From: Adiantum capillus-veneris
Taxonomy: Eukaryota > Streptophyta > Polypodiopsida > Polypodiales > Pteridaceae
DNA: 64,000 nucleotides
Direction of reading: 5' to 3'
Assembly: GCA_014529385.2 (NCBI GenBank)
Contig: CM043968.1
Location: forward strand, 27,907,013-27,971,012
The notes under the pieces are model-generated. The model was given only the letters and a program-made list of their open reading frames with translations, was not told where the DNA came from and did not search any database. Every line of letters starts with the position of its first letter. Within the stretch, counting starts at the first letter, position 1. Shown piece by piece: positions 25,376-38,465 of this stretch. A program made the translations under genes and the position numbers.

Positions 25376-27287
25376 TGTAACATCCTCGACCATCTAAGAT
25401 CGGTGACTGGGAGAGCTCAACACATCCACTTCGACTCTGCAATGCAAAGCGAAGGAACGATCAAGTGAGCCATCCTAACTCTACGTATCTTTTAGAGAGG
25501 TCACTCGAAAAGGGGTTGCTTATCCGTTTTGGAATCACAAATAACTAGAACCCTTGGCTCATAGACTGACACTTTTTTCCTCATCAAGTGTGAGACATAG
25601 CCGTCAATCAATCCCCTAAGGTTAGGACTTAGTTCTATGCTATCTATTGTTATTTTTTTATGTCCATGTTCGTGGAAAGCACTCGACTTATTGGTCCACC
25701 CATTTGACGATTGATTCAAGACTAATCCCTGCTTTCCACCCCACACACACTCGTATCTTTGTTTCCTAATTACTACCACACTATAAAAGATTTACAAGCA
25801 ATTCCTTAAATAAGTTTCCACACCATTTTCATTCTAGCAGTCATATTTTCAAACATCACCAAGACAGTCTTTCATCAGACAATTCTACTGAAAACAGCCT
25901 ACTTATTCAACTTAATGGGGCTAATCACGACCTACCTGCAACAATAGAATTTTGCTCTGCACCAAGAGAGCCTTTTTACGAAGATTTTCTTATTCATAAT
26001 CAAGTATTCAGTTTAGAGCAGCAACCCTCTTCGGGCACCAACCCGGCATCGTGCACCAACATGGCATCGCACATCAACGCGGCATGGGCACCAACCTGCA
26101 TCGTGCACCAACACGGCATCAAGCTGCCATCCAATTGATTTAGTCTCTATTCCAAAAATCCAATCCAATTCTCTTTCACCCAAACTTGACACAAACTGTA
26201 TCTTAACAAAAGATAGTAATTCCGAGTCCTACCAAACACCGAGCAAGATTTTCTGAGCAAACCAAAAATTGAGCGAGATTTGTAAGCACATAAGTGAATA
26301 GAGAAGATAGTTTGACAAGGAAGGTGGGCAAGCTACAATAGAAGGGGGGTTGAGCTGCACGAATCAATAGCATACATAATGGGATCAGATAGATCATAAG
26401 TTGTGGGTGATACTAGGCATCAGTGGACTGTGGCACATGTGTAGAAGGCATTAGTGGGCGCACAACAAGTTGAGAATTTTTTGTTTCAATAAAATGAAGT
26501 AGTACATGGACTTGATTGGGCACTTGCTATGATGGAATGATGAGGGATTTTGGAAAATTACTTATTTTTCTCATCATTAGGTCTTCTAGATTTAATCTCA
26601 AGAAGGCATTTTTAATTAAGAGCATCGAAGTTTTTTCAAAATCTTAGGACACTTTTATGCCCTGTCCGGTTACCAACCTAATGTTAAATACCAAGTTAGT
26701 ATTCTTCAAAATTAGTTGTGCTTTGACAACATTCTCAAGAGGGAAAACACAACATGTGCTTCGCTAAGGCCCCTTTCACAAGCAAGAAAATGGGTGGTCC
26801 AACCATAAAGGTGGGCTAATTAGTATGAGCCTTGGTGCACATCCTATCATGCACGTTGGTGGGCATGCAAGAATGAGGATTAACTTTGATGATTTAGGCT
26901 CTATGGTGTTGCTTGGACGTATGGGCGACCTCTCCATCCATTCCTCCTCTCACCCATAACAACTTTTAAAAATATTATTGCCCCTCATTTGTACATATAC
27001 TAAAGGCCCTTCCCATTTGTGACCCACGTACATGGATAGGTACACTCTTTCTATGAGGGCTCCCTACCCACACTACCTATGGGAAATTGGCATCATGTTA
27101 GTGAGAAATATTTGCTTCTCTAATATTTGCTTACTTGTTTCTAAAGATAAAAGGATACTCTTCTTGCCAAAATTCTTTGGAAAATAAATAAAAATTTGAG
27201 GATGTTTCTCTGATATGCATTGCAAACGCAAAGCCTAGGCATATGAGTGCTTATACGCATAACTGATACCTAATTTCAAACTCCTAG

Positions 27288-27396
<109 letters not shown>

Positions 27397-27550
27397 CATT
27401 GTTCACATATCCTGATTTATAGTGTAAATTTCTCCGTTGACCATAAAATTTTAGAATGCAACTTTCAAAATGAAAGAGTTGACATCTTTTTAGATTTCAT
27501 TTGGATATCTTAGATTTGGGCATAAACTATGTTTTTACAATAGTTGTTTT

Positions 27551-28557
<1,007 letters not shown>

Positions 28558-28669
28558 TTTTGTTGGTGCTTTTCTGCCTAAGGTGCTATCCCGTTGTGCC
28601 ATATCAATAGCTATGGCATCGAAAAAGGGATCACAACCGTAGCTGATGCAAGGTGCAAGAACTCGAGAA

Positions 28670-29188
28670 GGTGCAAGGTCCCTCTGATGCGAAGTCTGTC
28701 AAAGTTGGCTCTTTCTGGCAAGATTAGACCGTACTTATTCATCTTTTGCGGAGGTTTGGATGCAAGCTATGCAGACACAATGCTTTGGAACTGCAGAAGA
28801 TCGTTCCCACACTTGAGGCCCACAATGTTTGTGTTGTTTTTGTTGGAATTGAGAAACTTGGTGTTGAGGAGTTCCAACAGGGTGGCTTTTGAGATAGAGG
28901 CTTTACATTGATAATGGCAAGAAGATTCACCAGACACTTAGCATAAAATCAGTGATTCTTAGCACAGCCAGGATGCTTTTTGATGTGAAGGATGCTTTGA
29001 AGAAAGTTAGTGTTCCCAGAAACTTGAAGGGTGGTGGACGAAAATTGGGTGCAACTTTTGTGATTGCAGAGGGAGGGACAATGCTAATGGATCACAGGCA
29101 GAAAGATTTTGCCGATCATCCATCTTCGCAGTCCATTCTCGAGGCTTGTGGGGTTGATCAAAAGGACTTCCCTAGCATGGATAGGTAG
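28670..29188 (+). pseudogene. peroxiredoxin-like-2 (PRXL2/FAM213-type) gene fragment, captured
   Basis: The plus-strand frames encode a thioredoxin-fold segment of the PRXL2/AhpC-TSA-like family. It starts with GSFWQD, then a TAG stop, then LLRRFGCKLCR with the CxxC pair, VVFVGIEKLGVEEFQQGGF, a TGA where Trp is usual, and after a one-base frameshift LYIDNGKKIHQTL. The last block, 28952-29188, is open: NLKGGGRKLGATFVI, then MDHRQKDFADHP and SILEACG. Members of this family are roughly 200 residues and often chloroplast or cytosolic redox proteins. There is no intron across the fragment, so it is either a processed copy or a single-exon capture. Two stops and a frameshift make it non-functional. 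Confidence 0.7.
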
Positions 29189-29925
29189 AGGGAGGGCTAA
29201 ATGGTGGTATTGCAGAGGGTGGTGAGAGACTTGGGCGGCGCAGGCGTGGCAATGGGGGGGTCTGCAAGCGCTGCAGAACACAGCGGGCGAACAACAGTAA
29301 ATAGGGCGCCATTCTCCAAGAGAATGTCAGCATAGAGAGACAGTCATGCATAGAGGTTAATTTTTTTGTAAGAGAGAGAAGAAGAGAATTTTAACATGGT
29401 AGGAAACTATCCCAAGAGACCTTAAAGATCTATCCGACGAGGAGAGTTGAACTGAAGAGAGAGAGAGACGGCCGTTGGGTTTGCAATGGAAGTTGTGTAT
29501 CGGGGCTCCAAGAGGGAGCAACACGGTCAAAATTTAGAAATATCTTGGATAAGGGCTTAGATATTCCACCAAGAAAAAAAAGGAATTAACCTTTCTCTCA
29601 CCCAAACTCGTTTGTTTCGTTGATATCTTTCTTCTCTTCTTCTTTTTCACTCAAGTGCAAGAAACACCGTCCTTGGTACACCACTAATAATGATGATAAC
29701 TCTATGAACCTCACACTCTTACATTAGTGCACCCTGATAAACCCACCACCCGAATTAAACTTTTTCAATATCACCTATGTCAACACCACCAAATTCTTCC
29801 CCGCAATGGTAGGGTAGCCAAAGTGAACATATACCATGTAATGGGGTTTCTAAAAAGAATGACCACACAGTCGGAACCATAGGACGAATACTATTACATT
29901 GATACAGTAACTTCAAATATTAAGT

Positions 29926-29927
29926 TT

Positions 29928-30013
<86 letters not shown>
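29926..30013. repeat. compound microsatellite (GT)n(GA)n
   Basis: A GT run is joined directly to a GA run, the same order as at 14.4, 17.8 and 40.6 kb. The flanks 29.19-30.54 kb hold no recognisable gene. Confidence 0.95.
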
Positions 30014-30017
<4 letters not shown>

Positions 30018-32023
30018 TAAGCTCCTCTTTCCCTTGCACTCTTGTCCTTTATGACAATAGAGGAAGTGGAAAGGAGAGTGAATTTTGGGTATAGAAGGTT
30101 GTTTCCGCTAGCCAAAACTTGTGACAAATGAAGAGGTTGTGGATATAGGCATGGCATCCGCATTATACAAACTACCCGATTTCAAGTCACGCCATTTATA
30201 GAGTGGCAAGGAGCCTTATTTTTTTCACATGCGGGTAGGGGTATGGGAGCCACTTGATTTTTTTAATCCCATTTTTATGGAACAAATTGAATTGTACAAT
30301 AGATTTTCTAGCCCATAGGAGACACTTTGCACAAGCACATGTTCAAGGAGAGCTCTTTGCACAAATTTTTTGGGGAGGTGCTAGTAGTAAAAAAGTGGGA
30401 ACTTGTTTTATTGCTTGTTTTAAAGCTTGAAATACATATAAGAACCTTGATTGATTTTGGTTTCTTGATAATGTACCTTGTCTTGTCTTGCTCGGTTTAG
30501 GGATCGCTCGAAAAATCTCGCTCGAGGTAAGGCATTCCTCGTAACTCCTATTTAAGTTTCTATGAACAAAGCATGTGTTTTGGTTTATATAGCCAGTGTT
30601 TTTCTTATGGTTTCCTAGGCTCATCTAGTTCATGCTTATCTACTATGCATAAACTTTAAAATAATTGGTACTTGGCTTGTATTTATGACAATGTTCTGCT
30701 ACGATGGCTGATTTGCTTCGGCTATGGGAGCATGGCTTGGGCTGGTGGCTCCATCATTTTTCTTCTTTGTGACTTTCGGGGCCATCGCACAGCTCAAAGA
30801 TTAAAATTAGTAGGAAAGTTCCTCGTGCTAAGCGCAAGTCTGAGGGCTTGTTCAGTCAACATCCAAATAGTTTAATAACCTTAAAATCTAGGGTATAGTA
30901 GACCTAATTTCCCCAAAAATTATGTGAAAAATCTGTGCACATAAAAATCACAAAATTTTTTCCAGAGATGAATCAATGATACAAAAACTTGGATCCGATA
31001 AGTACTTAACCCTTAATTAGCTAATAATTAGCTATTGATTAGTAAAGTTTATGGTCATAGCTGATTTTATAGTGTCTAATTACTAATTAATTGAATTTAA
31101 TGACTCATGAATGATTATGTCCAATTTGCTTGATGATACAGGCAATTCTAGGTCCATGCGTGCACAGATAGAGCAAGTATGAGTGCGTAATGAGCATGCA
31201 TGCAAGATTTCTATAATTTTTAGATATTATTATCATTCCTAGAGGCTTTATGATGTGAGAATCATGCATGCAAGAGTTGCATGCTACATAGCATGAATGG
31301 TTACGTAACATTCTAGAGAGAGAAAAATCACTAATTTTGATAAGAGAGAGAGAGAGTCTTTTGAGCATAAGAGAGTGTGTATGCATAATGAAAGTTGATT
31401 TTGTTTACCTTTGGATTATCGCTTTGCAAGCCTCAAGGCATTGATTGCAAATTGCTCCCTCATTGCCTCGTTAGTCGTCTCACATGAACCACCTCTACCT
31501 TCATATGTGTGTGTGTGTGTGTGTGCGCGCATGAACCACCTCTACCTTCATATGTGTGTGTGTGTGTGTGTGCACATGTGTGTATGTGTGAAAATTCAAC
31601 AGAGTATCCTTCTCCCAAAGAGCTCTCAAAGCATGCAATGTACTTCGTGAGGGGCCTAGGGGTTGTTATATAGGGTAGGGGAGCTCGCATGCAGACTGGA
31701 GTGAATTGCAGGTGGTGGGAGGTAGGCCTGCAAGATGAGAGGGCACCCCTTGTTGAGAAATGGGCATGTGGAAGCCCATGCACAGTCCCCCGACCCACCC
31801 TTCCATTTTTCCCCTTTTTAGTTTTAGGCCCCAACTTTCAAGTGACCTAGAATACACATCCGGGGTCGGTTTTGGGTGCCATCAAGTGTATTGGAAAGCT
31901 CATTCATATTGACACGCACTTCTATTGCCTACATATGAACCCAAAAGTTCACAAAAATGGATACTTAGGTTGAATGAAATTGCACCTTTAACAATTTGTC
32001 AATGGTTACAGTTGTTAACGGGG

Positions 32024-32052
32024 CCAGACACATTACATTCTCCCCAACTTGA
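32024..32052 (-). other. polypurine tract and 3' LTR junction of the gypsy element
   Basis: On the minus strand the sequence GTTGGGGAGAA directly precedes the LTR start TGTAATGTGTCTGG. This is the expected purine-rich primer for plus-strand DNA synthesis and fixes the LTR edge at 32037. Confidence 0.75.
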
Positions 32053-32092
32053 GAATCCAAATGTCCTCATTTTGGGAGAAAATTTGGGTAAT

Positions 32093-33230
32093 CTATTTTA
32101 AGGGATCGTTCATCTTCCCCGATAGCATCATCTTTAGGAATTCTAGGATTCTATCAGGTTGAAGCTCAAGAATTCCTTGGGTGGGCATTACAATGTGTTC
32201 ATCATCAAGAACATGATATGTGCTAGAGATGTATTTCTTTAATTTGCTAACATGGAATACATTATGAACCTTGGGATGAGAGGGTAGCTTGAGTCTGTAG
32301 GCTTGAATTCCTATGTTCTTTTCTATCAGATAGGGTCCACAATATCTGTAGCTATGCTTCTTATACTTGCCAAAAGATAGATTACTTTTCTTTGGATTTA
32401 CTCTCAAGAAAACTTGATCCCTAAGCTTGCAGGTTCTTTCTGATCTGCTTTGGTCTGCATACTTCTTTTGTGGCTTGAATGTCTTTACGTATTGCCTTAG
32501 TTTGGGCCTCCATATCTTCTAGCATTTTCTTGAAAGCTTCGACTCTTATAGTTGGATCTGAGAAATTTAAAGGTGATAAACAATCCTGACCATAAAGTGC
32601 GCATAGAGGTGTCATTCCAATACTTTGATGGTGGGATGCATTATATGCATATTCCACTAGGGGAAAGTATTGCATCCACTTGTTAGGTTCTCTTGCGGAA
32701 TATGCTCTTAGGATGTCTTCAATGACTTGATTCACACGTTTGGTTTGACCATCGCTCTGAGGATGATAGGTTGTACTAAAATCCAACTGGGTACCAATGG
32801 CTGTAAACAATGAAGTCCAAAAGTTGGAAGTGAACTTAGTATCTCGATCGCTTACTATTTGTTTTGGACGTCCATGACGTCAAAAAATCTACTTGAAAAA
32901 GAGCCAAGGTTACATCTGAGGCAGTATAGGTAGTCTTTACCGAGATGATGTGGACAATTTTAGTCAGCATATCCACGACTACCATTACGAAGTCATATCC
33001 TCCCTGAACTTTGGGTAAGCTGGATACAAAGTCCATACTGATACACTCCCATTTCATTTGAGGTATATCCAATGGTTGAAGTTTCCCTGGGATTTTTACC
33101 TTTTTAGCTTTAACTCTTTGGCAAATTAAGAATTGGAAAACATACTGTAGTACATCTCCTTTCATTCCTTGCCAATAGAATCTCTTCCTTACTGCATTGA
33201 GAGTTTTGGCATAGTCGGGATGTCAAGATG
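32093..33230 (-). pseudogene. gypsy integrase (minus strand), decayed
   Basis: This is the 3' end of pol. The core domain is in two open blocks. The block at 33165-32836 carries WECISMDFVSSLPK, with the first catalytic Asp, and DMLTKIVHII. The block at 32810-32421 carries the [13 protein letters not shown] motif and [13 protein letters not shown]. The C-terminal GPY-type module is at 32407-32093 (YRYCGPYLIEKNIG, AYRLKLPSHPKVHNVFHVSKLKKY). The zinc-binding part upstream is frameshifted. A clear chromodomain is not preserved. Stops between blocks show it is dead. Confidence 0.85.
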
Positions 33231-33356
33231 TTGGGCTATCATGAGCTTCATAAAGGATAGTTTTTTTAAAAAGGTTGCATTCTTTGGCACACACAATCTA
33301 TGTCTATAATATAAGCACCCATCTTTGACATCATAATGTTGTAATGATGCTTCATT

Positions 33357-33830
33357 CTAAGGTGTCTTATCCTTCACGATAGCAAGTTTCTTCTGATAAT
33401 TGGGGTCCATTTGTGCAACTTCCCTTACCTTGGTCAAAATTGGATTACTAGGCATAGAGATTAATATTACAAAGGCTTTACGGCTCAAGGAATCCACTAT
33501 TGAATTCTCCTTGCCTGGTCTATAAACAATTGCAAAGTCAAACTCTTGAAGTAATTCAACCCACCATTGTTGTTGCATATTGAGTAGAGGTTGAGTAAAA
33601 GTCCACTTCAAGCTTTTTTGTGATGAGTCACTAAAGTAAATCTCTGGCCCAATAGATAATGCCTCCATTAGATTTAAGGCATGAATGATTGCTAATAATT
33701 CAAGATCACGAGTTGGATAATTCCATTCATGAATCTTCACCTTCAGAGAGGTAAAAGCAACGGGTCTTCCTTCTTGTGTAAGCACTCCACCGATTCCTAC
33801 CATTGGCATCTGTTAACCACTTCAAAAGGC
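33357..33830 (-). pseudogene. gypsy RNase H domain (minus strand)
   Basis: The block reads TDANG (first Asp) just upstream of the open stretch, then GGVLTQEGRPVAFTS, NYPTRDLELLAII with the Glu, FSDSSQKSLKW, and FDFAIVYRPGKENSIVDSLSR at the end. This is the Ty3-type RNase H order. It lies between reverse transcriptase and integrase, as in a Ty3/gypsy pol. Confidence 0.85.
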
Positions 33831-33901
33831 TTTGTGAAGTCAGGTAACTTTAAGCATGGAGCTAAGGTTACCTGCCATTTTAGAGTTTCAAAACTCTCAT
33901 G

Positions 33902-34690
33902 TCATTCAGCATTCCATTGAATCGTTGTTCCCTTCTTTAAAAAATTAGTCAAAGGGGCAGCAATTGCAGCATAATCTTTGATGAAGATAAAATACCAGCC
34001 TGTTAAACCAATAAATCCTCCAATTTCACTAACATTTCGGAGTTGTGGCCAATCCACAATATCTTTAACCTTGGCTGGATCCACTGAAATTACATCTTTG
34101 GGGATGAAAAGATACACTTTCTCTCCTTAGCATATAGCTTATGCTGGCATAGGATCTTTAGAACTTTTTGTACATGACCCTCATGTTGTTCTTCCTCCTT
34201 TGAGTAAACTAGATATCATCAAAAAATACGAGGAAAAAATCATCTAGGTGATCTTTGAATATATCTTGCATAAGATGATTGAAGGTTGCTGGGGCATTTG
34301 TCAATCCAAAAGACATAACAATGAACTCGTAATGTCCATAACGAGTGTTAAATGCTGTCTTTGAAATGTCTTCTTCCCTAACAAGAATCTGATAGTAACC
34401 TAACCTTAGGTCTATCTTTGTAAAGACTTTAGATCTGTGAAGTCAATCCAGTAATTCGTTGATGCGAGGGATCGGGTACTTGTTCTTTATCGTAACTTGG
34501 TTCAATCCTCTATTGTCAATATAGACTTGAAGAGTTCCGTCCTTCTTCTTCTAAAATAGAGCAAGTGCTCCCCAACTTAAATTGTTGGGTCAAATATATC
34601 CTTGTTCTAATAATTGGCAAAGCTGTTCTTTTAGCTCAATCACTTCAGGTAAGGATATTTATAGGGTCTTTTTGATAGAGGTGCACTTCC
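33902..34690 (-). pseudogene. gypsy reverse transcriptase (minus strand), frameshifted
   Basis: Across frames the minus strand gives [39 protein letters not shown] and VFFDDI, which hold the catalytic aspartates, followed by a stop, then the thumb region VDPAKVKDIVDWP and LTGWYFIFIKDYAAIAAPLT (34117-33902). The order and motifs are those of a Ty3/gypsy reverse transcriptase. Several frameshifts and stops are present. Confidence 0.85.
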
Positions 34691-34960
34691 TGGAAGAACT
34701 TCAATTTCATGATCTATATCCCTTTTTGGTGGTAGCTCGATGAGCTCCTCAGGAAATACAAAAGCAAACTCACTTAACCATGGGTTTTCAGTTTTTGCTT
34801 TTCGAGGGTCCACTTTGTTAAGCTTTACTACCTAGATTTGCTATCCTTATTTTCTATGGGCTTTTAGGAGTCAACTAGCTTTAACTAACTAAACCTTTGG
34901 AGTTCCCCTCTTTCCTTGGATTAAAGCTTCTTCCCCAGTTTTACTCCTAAAAATTACTTT

Positions 34961-35230
34961 TCATTCTGAACCCAAGATCTTGGCTTTGTTTGCTACTAAC
35001 CAATCCATTCCCAATATTCTGTTGTATATCCCAACTAGTAAGGTTCTAAACAATGCAGAAGTGGGTCTTCGCCCTAATTCAAAATCTAGGACTCCCACTG
35101 TATGTCTAGATATAACTGATTTCCCATTTTCCATTTCAACTATCATAGGGTTGGTTGGATTATGGGATAGCCTTAACTTTCGTAGGCATTTAGGAGACAA
35201 AATGAATGCGTGCTTCCACAATCAATGAGA
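34961..35230 (-). pseudogene. gypsy aspartic protease (minus strand)
   Basis: The minus strand reads DCGSTHSF at the start, a retropepsin active-site pattern (Asp-x-Gly), then a frameshift into SPKCLRKLRLSHNPTNPMIVEMENG and ILGMDWLVANKAKI, the conserved ILGMDWL block of plant gypsy proteases. It lies upstream of reverse transcriptase. Confidence 0.75.
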
Positions 35231-35234
35231 AACG

Positions 35235-36290
35235 AGAAATATTCACCTTGGAAGTTGACGGGTGTTTGAATAATTGCAAACTATTCATGAGCTCGTGGAT
35301 TGTCAATAACAACATGGAGGGTCGCTCTATCCATTTCTTCCTCTAGTATGGGCTCTATTCTTACCACATGAGCACGCCCTCAAATAGGTCTTCCTCTGCC
35401 ATAAGCTCTAGAAACTCAACCATGGACTCTTCCACCGTCCGTATGCACGTCCGCCTGTTCTTCCTCCTTGATTATTCCACCAGGTCTAGCTTCAGTTGCT
35501 GCATTAAATGCCAGGCAAGGACATGGTCGCTTGTAATGACCTAGTTCATTGCATTCAAAACAACAGAGCTCTCTTTGCCCTTGGTTTATGACAGATGTTG
35601 AATAACCTTGGGGTCTCTCCCTTGGAATCTGGCTAGGTTAAGGGTCTCACTATAATTGAATTGGCTGGTTGAAATCTCCTTTTCTTGGCCAAAGGATTAG
35701 CACGCAACATTGCATCTTGTAATGATGTGGGTTGCATGGCTTCAAGCTGAGAATCCAAAGGCACATTTAATTCTTGGCAGAATCATGCTACTTGCTGCTG
35801 ATTTCTCAAAATCGGTCCATACCTCCTCAATGTAATAAACTTGGAGAAATACTCCTCCAACGTCAACTCATTTTGCTATGAATCAAAGAACTCATTCATC
35901 TTCAAAGATTGGTGACCAAGGGGCAAATATCTTCCTCTAACTGCCTATTTGATTTCATCCCAAGACTGGGAATCTTTTGCAACACCCTTGTCACGACAGT
36001 ACTGTTTCCACCATAACTTTGCTTCTCCAATCAACCGAAACATTCCCAGCATGGATCAATTTGCTTGCACCGTCTTAGCGGCAGTAAAGTAGCCATCCAT
36101 GGATTCTATCCATGCCTCAACATCCTTTTCAACATTAGCCCATTCACCCTTCAAAGAAGGGGGCTGCATGTGCTTCAAGAGCAACTTCTTCTCTTTACTT
36201 CCGTGTAGAGAGCTGCTTGGCCTTCCATTTGTTCTTGGTTTTGGTACACAAGATAGAAGTAATCTCTATCTTCAACGGGTTATCCATTAA
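35235..36290 (-). pseudogene. gypsy gag with zinc knuckle (minus strand)
   Basis: At 35524-35565 the minus strand encodes CFECNELGHYKRPC, a CX2CX4HX4C zinc knuckle. The upstream part is readable only across stops and frameshifts. From here to the primer binding site (36290-37254) lies about 960 bp of leader with no recognised protein and a (TA)n run near 37122-37140. Confidence 0.7.
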
Positions 36291-37254
36291 TCACTTTTGA
36301 AAATTGACCACCATCAGTGACGTAAAATTTTTACTAGAGCTTGATTCATCATTTCACATGCATCGACAGGCTTTCAGCCCGCAGCATTTGTCGCACCAAC
36401 GACTATCTTAAAACATACAGGGATAACCAAATCCCAACAAGCTCATAAGTAAACTATTTATCACCACTCAAGAGAAAATTTATGAGAAAAATCGATGTCC
36501 TTTATGTATGTAAGAACCTTTTACAACGATGGGGTCCATGACATTATTGCAAAATTATGATAATAAGTTTAATTTTTTGACGTATAATCATAGCCATGAT
36601 ATTCTTGTGCGCTCTTTGGATAGAAACGTGGGGGTTCTCCAGCAGGGGCTAGAAGTCGATAAGTGGCGGGGAGGTGTGGTAATCAAATCGTCCATCCCTT
36701 GCCTGAGAAGTGGCTATTTCTCCCCATAACAACCACTCTATCTTTTGGAACGGTTGCAAAATGACCTTGTCATAGGCCCATCGATTGAGGTTAACGCTTT
36801 CGTCTACAATCATTGTATTGAAGTTGGTTGGACAAAAGATATAGTAATGGACCAGCTTCAGCTCTTCACACCATTTGAGGCGGCAAAGATCATTCCTCAA
36901 ATTTCCTAAGCTTTCGGCCCTGATGGTGAAAGTGCCTCCATGAACCCACCAGATTCTGTACCATCCTCACTGGATCTTGGTAAAATGTGGAGTGGTCAAT
37001 ACTTCTAGAATCCTCATGACTGTTTCCCAAAATTTGTAATCGTTTGATCGACATGTAGTCAGATACATGATGTTAAATATTTGAAATCACATGTATGCCT
37101 CATGCAGATCCTGAAATGTGTTATATATATATATATATATGTAAGAATACGAAATCAATTCAGTAGAGTAATTTGGAAAACATAAGAAAACAATAGTGGA
37201 TATTAAAATAATTCCTTTCTATCTATATCCTATCGTTAACCTAGGTTTAACCTA

Positions 37255-37267
37255 GGCTCTTATACCA
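37255..37267 (-). other. primer binding site, initiator-Met-tRNA type
   Basis: On the minus strand TGGTATAAGAGCC lies two bases inside the 5' LTR. It differs at one base from TGGTATCAGAGCC, the complement of the initiator methionine tRNA 3' end used by many plant LTR retrotransposons. It fixes the LTR edge at 37270 and the element's orientation. Confidence 0.8.
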
Positions 37268-38465
37268 CCTGTAACATCGTCGACCATCTAACATCGGTGG
37301 ACTGGGAGAGCTTAGCGCATCCGCTCCGACTCTACAATGGAAAGTAGAGGAACGATCAAGTGAGATGCCCTAACTCTACATATCTTTTAGCAAGATCACC
37401 CTAAAAGGGGTTGCTTATCCGTTTTGGAATCGCAAATAACTAGAACCCTTGGTTCATAGACTGATGCTTTTTTTCTCATCGAGTGTGAGGCACAACCGTC
37501 AATTGATCCCCTAAGGTTAGGGCTTAGTTCCATGTTATCTATTGCCATTTAATTAAATCCACGTTCGTGGAAAGCACTCAACTTATCGGGTTCACCCATT
37601 TGACGATTGGTTCGAGATCGATCCCCGCTTTCCACCCACACACACTCGTATCTTTGTTTCCTAATTACTACCACACTGTGAAACATTTACAAGAAATTCC
37701 TTAATTAAGTTTCCACATGATTTTCATTCTGAAAATCATATTTTCAAACATCACCAAGATAGTCTTTCATCAGACAATTCTATTGAAAACAGCCTACTTA
37801 TTCAACTTAACGGCTGATCACGGTCGACCTGCAACAACAAGATTTTCCTCTACACCCAACAGAGCCTTTGTACAAAGATTTTCTTATTCATAATCAAGTA
37901 AAGATTTTCTTATTCATAATCAAGTAATTAGTTCAGGGCAACAACCCTTTTTGGGCAACAACCCGGAATCGTGCACCGACACAGCATGGGCACCAACCAG
38001 CATCATGCACCAATGCGGCATCAAGATGCCATCCAATTGATTTAGTCTCTATTCCAATATAGCAATCCAATTCTCTTTCACCCAAACTTGATGCAAACAG
38101 TAACTCCTATTCAAGTTTATATGAACAAAGCATGTGTTTTGGTTTATACAGCCAATGTTTTTCTTAAGGTTTCCTAGGCTCATCTAAGTCATGCTTATCT
38201 ACTATGCGTAAACTTTAAAATAAATGGTACCTGGTTTGGATTTACGACAACGTTCTGCTACGGTGGCTGACTTGCTTTGACTATTGGAGCATGGCTTGGG
38301 CCGCGTTCCATCAATGTTCTTCTTTGCAACTTTTGGGGCCATCGTGCATCCCAAACATTAAAATTAGTAGGAAAGTTCCTCGTGTTAAGTGCAAGTCTGA
38401 GGGCTTGTTCAATCAACATCCAAATAGTTTAATAACCTTAAAATTTAGGGTCTACTAGACCTAAT

